This document shows positions 25,705 to 33,932 of a stretch of 64,000 nt of DNA, piece after piece (position 1 is the stretch's first letter; every line of letters begins with the position of its first letter). The position numbers and the translations under genes were made by a program. The notes under the pieces were generated by a model. The model had not been told where the DNA came from. It saw nothing but the letters and a program-made list of their open reading frames with translations, and ran no database searches. Where the stretch lies: the NCBI RefSeq assembly GCF_020564935.1, contig NZ_JAJCXB010000002.1, positions 186,001 to 250,000 on the forward strand, written 5' to 3'. This DNA is from Streptomyces pinistramenti. GTDB lineage: Bacteria > Actinomycetota > Actinomycetes > Streptomycetales > Streptomycetaceae.

Positions 25705-26766
25705 ATGGACCTTCCGGTGATGCCCCCCGTGCATCCGATGCTGGCGAAGACCGCCGCGGCCATCCCGTCCGGTATGCAGTACGAGGCCAAGTGGGACGGC
25801 TTCCGGGCGATCGTCTTCCGTGACGGGGACGAGATCGAGCTGGGCAGCCGTTCGGCCAAGCCGCTGACCCGCTACTTTCCCGAGCTGGTCGCGGCGCTGC
25901 GCGAGCATGTACCGCCGCGCTGCGTCCTCGACGGCGAGATCGTGATCGCCCGCGACGGGCGGCTGGACTTCGACGCGCTCCTCGAACGCATCCACCCGGC
26001 GGACTCGCGGGTCCGTCATCTGGCGGAGGTGACCCCGGCGAGCTTCGTGGCGTTCGACCTGCTCGCCCTGGGGGACGCGGCGCTGATGCCGCAGCCACAG
26101 CGGGCCCGCCGCCACGAACTGACCGCTGCGCTGCACGACGCCGCCGCACCCGTCTTCACCGCGCCCGCCACCGATGATCTCGACCTGGCCCGCAGCTGGT
26201 TCGACCGCTTCGAGGGCGCGGGGCTCGACGGGGTCGTCGCCAAGCCTCCAGGGTTGGCCTACCGGCCGGGCGAGCGCGTGATGACCAAGGTCAAGCACGA
26301 GCGGACCGCCGACTGCGTGGTGGCCGGTGTCCGCCACCACAAGAGCGGTCCTGTGGTCGGCTCCCTGCTGCTCGGCCTCTACGACGACACCGGCCGGCTC
26401 CAGCACGTCGGCGTCTGCGCCGCCTTCCCCATGCGGCGGCGCCAGGAGCTGATGACCGAGCTGGAACCACTGCTGATGGCCTCCGTCGCGGGGCACCCCT
26501 GGGAGCAGTGGACCAGCGAGGAGGCCCAGGCCACGGGCCGGCTGCCGGGCGGGCCGAGCCGGTGGACGGGCAAGAAGGATCTGTCCTGGCTGCCGCTGCG
26601 CCCGGTGCGGGTCGTCGAGGTCGCCTACGACCACATGCAGGGCGACCGCTTCCGGCACACCGCCCGGTTCCGCCGCTGGCGCCCGGACCGCGAACCCGAC
26701 CAGTGCACGTACGCGCAACTGGCCGAGCCGGTGCGCTACGACCTGACGGAGGTGCTGGGCAGTTAG
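25705..26766 (+). CDS. ATP-dependent DNA ligase (LigC/LigD ligase type)
   Basis: 353-residue DNA ligase. The adenylated lysine is K29 in YEAKWDGFRAIV (motif I KxDG). Motif III is CVLDGEIVIA, motif IV includes GLDGVVAKPPGLAYRPGER, and motif V is MTKVKHERTADCVV. The C-terminal half is the OB-fold domain. It seals nicks in end-joining or accessory repair. It is divergent from the stand-alone LigD polymerase, and together they reproduce a split LigD. It is not the essential NAD-dependent LigA. Confidence 0.94.
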   Translation: MDLPVMPPVHPMLAKTAAAIPSGMQYEAKWDGFRAIVFRDGDEIELGSRSAKPLTRYFPELVAALREHVPPRCVLDGEIVIARDGRLDFDALLERIHPADSRVRHLAEVTPASFVAFDLLALGDAALMPQPQRARRHELTAALHDAAAPVFTAPATDDLDLARSWFDRFEGAGLDGVVAKPPGLAYRPGERVMTKVKHERTADCVVAGVRHHKSGPVVGSLLLGLYDDTGRLQHVGVCAAFPMRRRQELMTELEPLLMASVAGHPWEQWTSEEAQATGRLPGGPSRWTGKKDLSWLPLRPVRVVEVAYDHMQGDRFRHTARFRRWRPDREPDQCTYAQLAEPVRYDLTEVLGS

Positions 26767-26776
26767 GCCGGCCGGT

Positions 26777-27537
26777 TCAGAGGCCGCGGCCGGGCCCCGG
26801 CGCGTCCCCGTCCGCCACCTCCCCCTCGTCCCAGAGGCGTTGCGGGGCCGGGTGGAACGTCTCCAGGTCGTGCGGCAGGGAGCGTTTCACGCGCCGGGCG
26901 GCGGCGTCCGCGAGCACTTCCTCCTCCCTGGCGTCCACCGCGTCGAGCGCCTGCGCGGCGACGTGCTCGGGGCGGCTCTTGGGGCTTCGACATGTGCGGC
27001 CATGTCCGTGTCGATGAGACCCGCGTGTACGCCGACGACCAGCGTGCCCTGGCCCCGCAGTTCGACCCTGACGCCGTTGGTCGGCGCCCAGGCCGCGGCC
27101 TGGGAGGCGGAGTAGGAACCGGATGCGGGGTCGGTGAACCAGCTCACCACCGACAGCATGTTGACCTGCGCGCCGCCGTTCCTGGCGAGCACCGGCGCGA
27201 AGGCCCGGCACATGGCCGGCGTGCCGAAGTAGTTGACCTCCATTTCGCTGCGGGCACCGTCGCCGGCGTCCATGCCGATCAGCGGGCTCGCCGACATCGC
27301 CGCGGCGTTGTTGATCAGCAGGTCCACCCCGGCGCAGCGCGCGGCGGCGACCGTCACCTGCGCCGGATCCGTGACGTCCAGGGCGACGGGGACGACGCCG
27401 GGATCCGTGACGGCCGACGGATCCCGCGCGGCCCCGTAGACGGCCTTCGCCCCGCGGTCGAGCAGGGCACGCGCGAAGACCAGGCCGAGACCGCGGTTCG
27501 CCCCGGTGACCGGGGCAGCGGCGTGATGTATCTGCAT
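26777..27537 (-). pseudogene. short-chain dehydrogenase with a frameshift
   Basis: SDR-family oxidoreductase. VTGANRGLGLVFARALL is the NAD(P)-binding glycine motif, DLLINNAAAMS the NNAG-like motif, and YSASQAAAW holds the active-site Tyr, but the usual YxxxK lysine is Gln here. The frame from ATG 27537 is normal to MAAHVEAP near 26990. The natural continuation, KSRPEHVAAQALDAVDARE and on to the stop at 26777, is in the next frame, as if one base were missing inside GAAGCCCC[N]AAGAGC. Either the gene is dead or the base was lost in sequencing. The missing Lys suggests real decay. Confidence 0.75.
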
Positions 27538-27617
27538 GATCTTTCCCCCCGGCCATCGCGTTCGCCCCCCCATTCTTCCCCTCTCCCGCAGACCCGGCAC
27601 CCGTATGCTGGGCCGCC

Positions 27618-28346
27618 ATGTTCACCCGTGAAGGTCCCACGCTCCGCGAACTCACCCAGCAGGCGCTGTCGTCGGTGGAACGCGGCTACGACCTGCTCGC
27701 CCCCAAGTTCGACCACACGCCCTTCCGGACACCGGATGCCGTGCTGGACGCCACGGCGGCGGCCGTCCGCGAACTGGGGCCGTTCCACAGCGGACTTGAC
27801 CTGTGCTGCGGCACCGGCGCCGGGATGGGCGTGCTGCGGCAGGTGTGCCGGACGCGGGCCGTGGGCGTGGACCTCAGCGCCGGGATGCTCACGGTGGCGC
27901 GGCGTGCGCAGCCCGTCGCCGATGGCGGGCCGCGAGTGAACTGGGTGCGCGGCGATGCGCGGGCCCTGCCGTTCGGGCCGGTCTTCGATCTGGCGGTCAG
28001 CTTCGGGGCGTTCGGCCACTTCCTGCCGCGCGAATGGCCCGGCGTGTTCGCGCGGGTGCACGCCGTCCTGCGGCCGGGCGGACGGTTCGTCTTCCCCCTC
28101 GCGGCCCCCGCGCGCCCGGGAAGCTCGCTGTACTGGGCCGTGGCGGCCTTCGACGCGGCGATGCGGGTGCGCAATCTTCTGTGGCGCCCGGCCTTCGTCA
28201 TGTACTACCGGCCGTTCCGTCTGACGGAGGTCAGGGCGGAGCTGGTACGGGCCGGTTTCTCGGTACGCCTGCGTGACCTGCCGGAGTTGGGCCTGCGATC
28301 GGACCGCAGCCCGCGCTGCCGCCTGGTGGTGGCCACCAGGGTCTGA
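27618..28346 (+). CDS. class I SAM-dependent methyltransferase
   Basis: 242-residue methyltransferase of the type-11 group. Motif I is GLDLCCGTGAGMGVLRQ, post-I has VGVDLSAGMLTVARR, and motif II is VFDLAVSFGAFGHFLP, followed by VLRPGGRFVFPLA. No signal or membrane segment is seen. It starts 80 bases from the start of the divergent SDR remnant, so the pair may once have shared regulation. Substrate unknown. It is unlinked to the other methyltransferases in the window. Confidence 0.88.
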   Translation: MFTREGPTLRELTQQALSSVERGYDLLAPKFDHTPFRTPDAVLDATAAAVRELGPFHSGLDLCCGTGAGMGVLRQVCRTRAVGVDLSAGMLTVARRAQPVADGGPRVNWVRGDARALPFGPVFDLAVSFGAFGHFLPREWPGVFARVHAVLRPGGRFVFPLAAPARPGSSLYWAVAAFDAAMRVRNLLWRPAFVMYYRPFRLTEVRAELVRAGFSVRLRDLPELGLRSDRSPRCRLVVATRV

Positions 28347-28419
28347 CCCCCGTCGCGTTCGTGCCGCCGATGCGCGGCGCCGACGGCCTCTCACGTACGG
28401 ACCGCACGCTGCCCCGAGT

Positions 28420-28461
28420 AGGTCCAGACCTCTTGACGACAGGTCTGGACCAACTTACGGT
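28420..28461 (+). promoter_or_regulatory. chitinase promoter with two DasR-type 12-bp elements
   Basis: AGGTCCAGACCT (28420-28431) and AGGTCTGGACCA (28441-28452, the exact reverse complement of TGGTCCAGACCT) bracket a -35 TTGACG (28433-28438). A -10 TACGGT follows at 17-base spacing (28456-28461). TGGTCCAGACCT is the repeat known from Streptomyces chitinase promoters and matches the DasR site. GlcNAc/chitin induction is expected. Confidence 0.8.
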
Positions 28462-28650
28462 GTGGCGCGCCACCGCGTCACTTCACGTACGCCTCCAGGC
28501 CACCCCCTCCCCGCTCCACCGCCGGCCGGCCGACCGGCATGCGACGCGGCGCGACCACCGGTGGCTGCTACCCACCCACCCCGCGCCATGCCCCCACGGG
28601 CACCGCAGCGGATGCGCTGCGGGCCCGCCATGGCAAGAAGGGAGCACAGC

Positions 28651-29754
28651 ATGAAACGTCGGACGTCACACCTGCTGGGAATCGGCCTGGCAACAGCCTT
28701 CGTCACGCAACTGCTGCTCGCCGCGGCACCGAGCGCCCCCGCCGTCTCGCACGCACCGAGCGTCCCGGCCGCGCGTGCCGCCCACGCACCGAAGGACGAC
28801 CCCTGCGCGGTCAGATCCAAGCCCGCGGGGAAGGTCGTCCAGGGCTACTGGGAGAACTGGGACGGCGCATCGAACGGCGTGCACCCGCCGCTGGGCTGGA
28901 TTCCGATCACCGACAAGCGGATCCGTGACCACGGATACAACGTCATCAACGCCGCCTTCCCCGTGGTCCGTTCGGACGGCACCGCCCTGTGGGAGGACGG
29001 GATGGACTCGACGGTGAAGGTCGCGACGCCGGAGGAGATGTGCCAGGCGAAGAGTGACGGCCTCACCGTCCTGATGTCCATCGGCGGCGCGACGGCCGGC
29101 ATCGACCTCAGCTCCAGCACCGTCGCCGACCGGTTCGTCGAGACGCTCGTGCCGATCCTGAAGAAGTACCACTTCGACGGCATCGACATCGACATCGAGA
29201 CCGGCCTCAGCGGCAGCGGCGACATCAACAAGCTGTCGCCCTCGCAGTCCAACCTCATCCGCATCATCGACGGCATCCTCGGGCAGATGCCGTCGAACTT
29301 CGGCCTGACGATGGCGCCCGAGACGGCGTACGTCACCGGCGGCAGCGTGACCTACGGCTCGATCTGGGGCGCGTACCTGCCCATCGTGAAGAAGTACGCG
29401 GACAACGGCCGCCTGTGGTGGCTCAACATGCAGTACTACAACGGCAGCATGTACGGATGCTCCGGCGACTCGTACTCCGCTGGCACCGTCGAGGGGTTCA
29501 CCGCCCAGACCGACTGCCTCGACAAGGGGCTGGTCGTCCAGGGCACCACGATCAAGGTGCCCTACGACAAGCAGGTCCCCGGACTGCCCGCCCAGGCAGG
29601 CGCCGGGGGCGGCTACATGACACCGGACCTGGTGTCGAAGGCGTGGAGCACCTACGCGAACGGGCTGAAGGGACTCATGACCTGGTCGATCAACTGGGAC
29701 GGTTCCAAGGGATGGACGTTCGGCGACAACGCCAGGTCTCTGCAAGGGCGTTGA
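28651..29754 (+). CDS. secreted GH18 chitinase
   Basis: 367-residue secreted family 18 glycoside hydrolase cutting beta-1,4 bonds in chitin. A Sec-type signal (MKRRTSHLLGIGLATAFVTQ, then an Ala-rich stretch) leads to a single catalytic domain starting KVVQGYWENWDG. The catalytic motif FDGIDIDIE places the acid E183, and LMSIGG and MTWSINWDGSKG mark barrel strands. No carbohydrate-binding module is present. ATG at 28651 has AAGAAGGGAG upstream; the leader from the promoter is about 180 bases. Four Cys near SMYGCSGD and TDCLD may form disulfides. Confidence 0.95.
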   Translation: MKRRTSHLLGIGLATAFVTQLLLAAAPSAPAVSHAPSVPAARAAHAPKDDPCAVRSKPAGKVVQGYWENWDGASNGVHPPLGWIPITDKRIRDHGYNVINAAFPVVRSDGTALWEDGMDSTVKVATPEEMCQAKSDGLTVLMSIGGATAGIDLSSSTVADRFVETLVPILKKYHFDGIDIDIETGLSGSGDINKLSPSQSNLIRIIDGILGQMPSNFGLTMAPETAYVTGGSVTYGSIWGAYLPIVKKYADNGRLWWLNMQYYNGSMYGCSGDSYSAGTVEGFTAQTDCLDKGLVVQGTTIKVPYDKQVPGLPAQAGAGGGYMTPDLVSKAWSTYANGLKGLMTWSINWDGSKGWTFGDNARSLQGR

Positions 29755-30006
29755 GGAATTCCTGAGCGGCACGCCGGAATTCGCCCCGGCTTCCATATCC
29801 GCCTCAAGGGGGACGAGTTGAGGCGGAGAGGATTCCCGTGAACCGACAAGGAAGCGGGGGCTTTCCGGCACATTCGAACCCTACGTTGACGGTATTGCGC
29901 CGGGCGCGCGCCATCGGAGCGAAGCACTCGTCAGGCGGATACAAAGAAAACGGTTGAACTGCCGTCCCGGAAAAGGGAGATGCCGTACGTTCATTTGCTT
30001 ATGGCT

Positions 30007-30043
30007 GCGGGCCGGCGCCCTCGAATTGAGGGTGCCGGCCCGC
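30007..30043. terminator. bidirectional hairpin terminator
   Basis: A 16-base-pair stem with one G-U (30007-30022 with 30028-30043) and a 5-base loop, placed between the convergent chitinase and DUF4232 genes. The 250 bases between the chitinase stop and this hairpin hold no gene that I can support. Confidence 0.85.
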
Positions 30044-30054
30044 GCTACAGAGGA

Positions 30055-30582
30055 TCAGGAAACCGGCAGCTTCGCCGACCAGGCGGTGACGGCCAGCGTG
30101 CCGTTGTCCACTTCCTGGTCGAAGGATATGACGCTGTGCGCGTTGCTTCCGGTCGGGGAGATCTGGAGGTACTTGGCGTGGGCGGTGGAGGCGCCGGTGT
30201 GCGTCCAGACCAGGTCGGCGTAGGCGGCCTGGCCCGGCTTCAGGGTGATCTTGTGGGCTCCGGGGTCCTTGGCGAAGTAGGTGTCGCCGTGCCGCGCCGT
30301 CGTCTTGAGTGCCGTGTGGCCCTTGCCTTCCAGGGCGAGGCCCGGGTAACCGCTCAGCGAGCAGCCGGTCTTGCCGGTGTTCTTGACCGTCAGGTAGGTC
30401 CCCGCATGGTTCATGCCCGCCTGGGTGCCGCCCGCGTCGGTGGTCGTCACCTTCAGCGTCCCCGGCTGGCAGGCCCCGGCGCCGGACGCGCCGGTGGTCG
30501 CGGCGGAAGCGACACCCGCGGTCATCCCGCCGACGAGCGCGACGGCGGCGGTGGCAATAAGGGCGGTACGCAGACCACGCAT
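30055..30582 (-). CDS. secreted DUF4232 domain protein
   Basis: 175-residue exported protein. The signal peptide MRGLRTALIATAAVALVGGM ends near GVASAATTG. The mature part is a DUF4232 beta-sandwich: VTTTDAGGTQAGMNHAGTYL, TVKNTGKTGCSLSGYPGLAL, and LKPGQAAYADLVWTH. Two Cys (ACQPG and TGCSL) are spaced as in the family, where a disulfide is probable. The third ATG (30582) is chosen because AGGAG is nine bases upstream; ATGs at 30588 and 30591 are too close to it. Function unknown; common in Streptomyces exoproteomes. Confidence 0.85.
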   Translation of the reverse strand: MRGLRTALIATAAVALVGGMTAGVASAATTGASGAGACQPGTLKVTTTDAGGTQAGMNHAGTYLTVKNTGKTGCSLSGYPGLALEGKGHTALKTTARHGDTYFAKDPGAHKITLKPGQAAYADLVWTHTGASTAHAKYLQISPTGSNAHSVISFDQEVDNGTLAVTAWSAKLPVS

Positions 30583-30837
30583 GGTCATCATCTCCTCGAA
30601 TCCGTATCAGAACGGGGGAAGCGACCGACGCCGCGGCTTCGGGGGGCCGGCCCGTTCCGTGCCGCGTGCCTCGCGCGTGCGTCGCGCGACGGCCGCGGAC
30701 GGCGGAACCGCACACGTTTCCGGCCGGTGACGTCGCGTTCGTTTCCCCCCGCACACCACAGTGCAGGGCGGCGCTGGCGAACGGCTAACGGATCACTAAC
30801 GTACGGGCGTTGGTGCCGCAGCGGTCCCGCACGGCGA

Positions 30838-30877
30838 AGGGGCCTGCCCGCCACCCGGAGGTAGCGGACAGGCCCCT
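30838..30877 (-). terminator. hairpin terminator of the DD-peptidase gene
   Basis: AGGGGCCTG (30838-30846) pairs with CAGGCCCCT (30869-30877), with further inner pairs, 17 bases past the DD-peptidase stop on the minus strand. Confidence 0.7.
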
Positions 30878-30894
30878 GCCGGGTGCCGGCGGTG

Positions 30895-31764
30895 TTACTT
30901 CTTGAAGCCGTAGTCCATCAGCTTCTTCGCGTCCGCCGTGCGGTTGGCAACCGAGGAGGACGTGAGGACGGTGCCGATGACCGTCTTGCTGCCGCGGGTG
31001 GCGGCGAAGACGAGGCAGTACTTGGCCTCCGGGCCCGAGCCGGTCTTGACGCCGATCGCGCCCTTGTAGCTGCCGAGCAGGGTGTTCGTGTTGGTCCACG
31101 ACATGTTGCGGTAGCCACCGCTCTTCATCGTGACCTTCTGCGTCGTCGACTTCGTCTTCACGACGTTGCGGAAGGTGGAGTACTTCATCGCGCTGCTGGC
31201 GAGCTTCGTCAGGTCGCGCGGCGTCGAGTAGTTCGCGCCGTGACCGATGCCGTCGAACGAGTCGAAGTGCGTGTTCTTCAGGCCGAGGCTCTTGGCGGTG
31301 GCGTTCATCTTGCCGATGAACGACTTCACGCGGGCGGCCCGGGTGGAGCCGCTGCCGAACTTGTCGGCCAGCGCGTACGCCGCGTCGCAGCCGGACGGGA
31401 GCATCAGCCCGTACAGCAGCTGACCGACAGTGACCTTGTCGCCGACGATGAGGCGCGCCGAAGACGCGCCCTTCGAGACGATGTAGTCGCTGTACGCCTT
31501 CTGGATCGTGACCTTGGAGTTCAGGTTGAGATTCTTCTGCCCGAGCACCACCCGGGCGGTCATGATCTTGGTGGTGGAACCGGTCGAACGCCGAGTGTCC
31601 GCGGCCTTGGTGAAGAGAGTCTTCCCCGAGCCGTTGTTCATGACGAAGCCGCCCTTGGCGACGATCGACGGCGCCTTGGGCGCGGCAGCCTGCGCCGGGA
31701 CGGTGAACGCCCCGGCGGACAGGACGGCTCCCGCGGTGACGACAACCGCGGAAGTGCGCTTCAT
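30895..31764 (-). CDS. D-alanyl-D-alanine carboxypeptidase/transpeptidase (S11, K15-like)
   Basis: 289-residue penicillin-binding protein trimming or cross-linking peptidoglycan outside the membrane. A signal peptide (MKRTSAVVVTAGAVLSAGAF, ending near AQAAAP) precedes the S11 domain. The active-site set is S63-T-T-K66, S124-G-C126 and K240-T-G. The Cys in the second motif, in place of the usual Asn, is the hallmark of the Streptomyces K15 enzyme. There is no C-terminal membrane anchor, so it is secreted. ATG at 31764 is supported by AGGGGC just upstream. It is monocistronic with its own terminator. Confidence 0.93.
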   Translation of the reverse strand: MKRTSAVVVTAGAVLSAGAFTVPAQAAAPKAPSIVAKGGFVMNNGSGKTLFTKAADTRRSTGSTTKIMTARVVLGQKNLNLNSKVTIQKAYSDYIVSKGASSARLIVGDKVTVGQLLYGLMLPSGCDAAYALADKFGSGSTRAARVKSFIGKMNATAKSLGLKNTHFDSFDGIGHGANYSTPRDLTKLASSAMKYSTFRNVVKTKSTTQKVTMKSGGYRNMSWTNTNTLLGSYKGAIGVKTGSGPEAKYCLVFAATRGSKTVIGTVLTSSSVANRTADAKKLMDYGFKK

Positions 31765-31979
31765 GCCCCTATTTCCGATTTTCAAGATAAATGCTCCAAA
31801 TACCCTTACAGGACGGGCACATGAGGATGCCCGTTTGCCCATGAGACGCATGAGACGGGTGCATGGATGCACACCCGCAGGATTATTATCCTCCGGTTCG
31901 AGCCAACTAAGTGCCGTTCGACGGATGACAGTTCCTCAAAACCTCGTATGCGCGGCGGAATTCTGTCGCCTTTACCACA
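31765..31979 (-). promoter_or_regulatory. AT-rich upstream region of the DD-peptidase gene
   Basis: A 215-base gap with unusually AT-rich tracts (for example around 31770-31800 and 31880-31890), which must contain the leftward promoter. I could not fix the -10/-35 or see an operator. Confidence 0.35.
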
Positions 31980-33083
31980 TCACGACGGGAACCTGACCAC
32001 GGCCTTGGTGACCTTTCCGTGATGAGCCGCGTCGATCGCCTCGTTGATCTCGTCGAAGGGGAATACCTCGACGAGCCGGTCGAACGGGAACCGGCCTTCC
32101 CGGTGGAGCAAGATCAGCCGCGGAATGAAGGCGTGCGGGTCGGCGTCGCCCTCGATGACGCCGATCAGCGAACGGCCGAAGAGCAAATGGCCCTGGTCGA
32201 TGGTGATGTCATTGGCGGTGCCCTGGAATCCGACCGTGGCGCAGACGCCGGGCACGGCCAGGCACTCCATCGCCTGGCGCACGACAGCGGGGAAGCCGAT
32301 GCAGTCGACCGCGTGATCCGCCCCGCCGCCGGTGATCCGTACGACGGCCGCGGCCGGGTCCTCGTCCGCGGGGTCCAGGACGTGCGTGGCGCCCAGTTCG
32401 GCAGCCAGCGCGCGGCGGCTCTCCTGCGGGTCGACGGCGATGATCGCCGCGCAGCCCGCCACCTTCGCCGCCATGACCGCCGAGAGGCCGACCGAGCCCG
32501 CGCCGAAGACGGCGAGCGTGCTGCCCGGCGCCGGGTCCAGGGTGTTCAGCACGGCTCCTGCGCCGGTCTGGATCCCGCACCCCAGCGGGCCCAGCAGTTC
32601 CAGCGGCAGGTCACGGTCCACCTTGACGACATTGCGCGGCGTGGTCACGACGTGCGCCGCCCACGAGGACTGGCCGAAGAAGTGGCCGTGCACCGACTCG
32701 CCTTCGGCGCGGTACGCGGTGGTGCCGTCGGCGCGGGCGCCGCCGAAGTTCAGCGCCTTCATGTCGCGGCAGTGGACGAACCGGCCGGCCTTGCAACGGG
32801 CGCAGTCGCCGCAGTAGGCGTAACTGAGCACGACGTGGTCGCCGGCCTCGACCTCGGTGACGGATGCGCCGACCTGTTCCACCACGCCGGCGCCTTCGTG
32901 CCCGAGGATCAGCGGCAGCTGCGCCGCATCCGCGGTCGCCATCACCCCGAGGTCGGTGTGGCAGACGCCGGACGCGGTCACCTTGACCAGCACCTCGTCG
33001 TCGCGCGGCGCCTCCACGTCGACAGGCTCGATGGACAGCGGCGTGCGGGCGGCGCGCAGTACGGCGGCGAGGGTCCTGGGCAT
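31980..33083 (-). CDS. zinc-dependent alcohol dehydrogenase (aryl-alcohol dehydrogenase-like)
   Basis: 367-residue medium-chain dehydrogenase oxidising an alcohol with NAD. Catalytic zinc ligands are in ASGVCHTDLG and LGHEGAGVVEQVG. The structural zinc uses four Cys in YCGDCARCKAGRFVHC. The cofactor motif is VFGAGSVGLSAVMAA with Asp in IIAVDPQ, favouring NAD. ATG at 33083 is supported by AAGGAG seven bases upstream. It runs in the same direction as the GntR gene, 94 bases downstream of it, beside the sarcosine operon. A role in clearing an aldehyde or alcohol made by that pathway is only a guess. Confidence 0.92.
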   Translation of the reverse strand: MPRTLAAVLRAARTPLSIEPVDVEAPRDDEVLVKVTASGVCHTDLGVMATADAAQLPLILGHEGAGVVEQVGASVTEVEAGDHVVLSYAYCGDCARCKAGRFVHCRDMKALNFGGARADGTTAYRAEGESVHGHFFGQSSWAAHVVTTPRNVVKVDRDLPLELLGPLGCGIQTGAGAVLNTLDPAPGSTLAVFGAGSVGLSAVMAAKVAGCAAIIAVDPQESRRALAAELGATHVLDPADEDPAAAVVRITGGGADHAVDCIGFPAVVRQAMECLAVPGVCATVGFQGTANDITIDQGHLLFGRSLIGVIEGDADPHAFIPRLILLHREGRFPFDRLVEVFPFDEINEAIDAAHHGKVTKAVVRFPS

Positions 33084-33177
33084 CGAGCGGCTCCTTGCTG
33101 ACGACAGGGGTGACGGGCTCGTCAAATACCTTATGCGGCCTGCTCGTTCGGGGGTTATGGCGAGGTGGTGCGCGGCG

Positions 33178-33837
33178 TCAGACAGCGGCGCGGATGGCCC
33201 GTTCGAAGCCCTCGACGTGACGGTCGGCGAGTTCGGCCGCCTTGTCCGCGTCGCCGGCGATGACGGCGCGCAGCAGCGGGCCGTGCTCGCCGATGTGTCC
33301 CGCCATGCCGGGCAGCCGGTCGACGAAGAGGCACCACACGCGGGTGGCCAGGTTGTCGTAGTGCACGAGGGTGTCTTCGAGGTACGGGTTGCGCGTCGCG
33401 GCGTACACGGCGCGGTGGACCTGGAGGTCCAGGCGCATCAGCGTCTCGGCGCTGCGCTGCGCTGCGGTGTCGTCCTCCAGCTCTTCGAGGAGGGCGGTGA
33501 GGGCGACGCGGTGGCCGTCCGTGGCGCGTCGCGCGGCCTGCGCGGCGGCCATCGGCTCCAACTGGCGGCGCACTTCGGACATATGGGCCAGGTCCGTGAT
33601 GTTGACCTCGGTGGCGAAGGTGCCGCGCCGCGGGTAGGTGGCGATCAGCCGTTCGTACTGGAGGCGCTTGAGTGCCTCGCGGACCGGGGTGCGGCCGAGT
33701 CCGAGTGACTGTGCCAGCTGGTCCTCGCTGATCGGGGCTCCCGGGCGGATCTCCAGCATGACGAGCCGGTCGCGGATGGCGCGGTAGGCACGCTCGGCGA
33801 GCGAGATCTCCTCAACTCCGGGCTCCGCGCGCTTCAT
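33178..33837 (-). CDS. GntR family regulator (FCD/FadR type)
   Basis: 219-residue repressor or activator. The N-terminal winged helix has SLAERAYRAIRDRLVML, ISEDQLAQSLGLGRTPVREA and RLIATYPRRGTFA. The C-terminal FCD domain includes EVRRQLEPMAAAQA, DLQVHRAVYAATRN and a HIGEHGPLL segment, with His positions that bind metal or ligand in this group. ATG at 33837 follows AGGGGGCC. It is divergent from glyA-soxBDAG by 95 bases holding a perfect 12-bp palindrome, its likely operator. The probable signal is sarcosine, betaine or a C1 metabolite. Confidence 0.92.
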   Translation of the reverse strand: MKRAEPGVEEISLAERAYRAIRDRLVMLEIRPGAPISEDQLAQSLGLGRTPVREALKRLQYERLIATYPRRGTFATEVNITDLAHMSEVRRQLEPMAAAQAARRATDGHRVALTALLEELEDDTAAQRSAETLMRLDLQVHRAVYAATRNPYLEDTLVHYDNLATRVWCLFVDRLPGMAGHIGEHGPLLRAVIAGDADKAAELADRHVEGFERAIRAAV

Positions 33838-33886
33838 CCGGCCCCCTTGACCTGTTCCGTTGACTCCCATACGTTACCGCAAGCTT

Positions 33887-33898
33887 CTGATATATCAG
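33887..33898. promoter_or_regulatory. palindrome CTGATATATCAG, probable GntR operator
   Basis: A perfect 12-base palindrome in the 95-base gap between the GntR gene and glyA, 34 bases before the glyA start. AT-rich TGATATATCA-type sites are common for FCD-type GntR regulators, and location supports autoregulation plus control of the sarcosine operon. Confidence 0.6.
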
Positions 33899-33932
33899 TT
33901 GCTCGTCAGACGCATTTTAGGACGGTGCGCAG

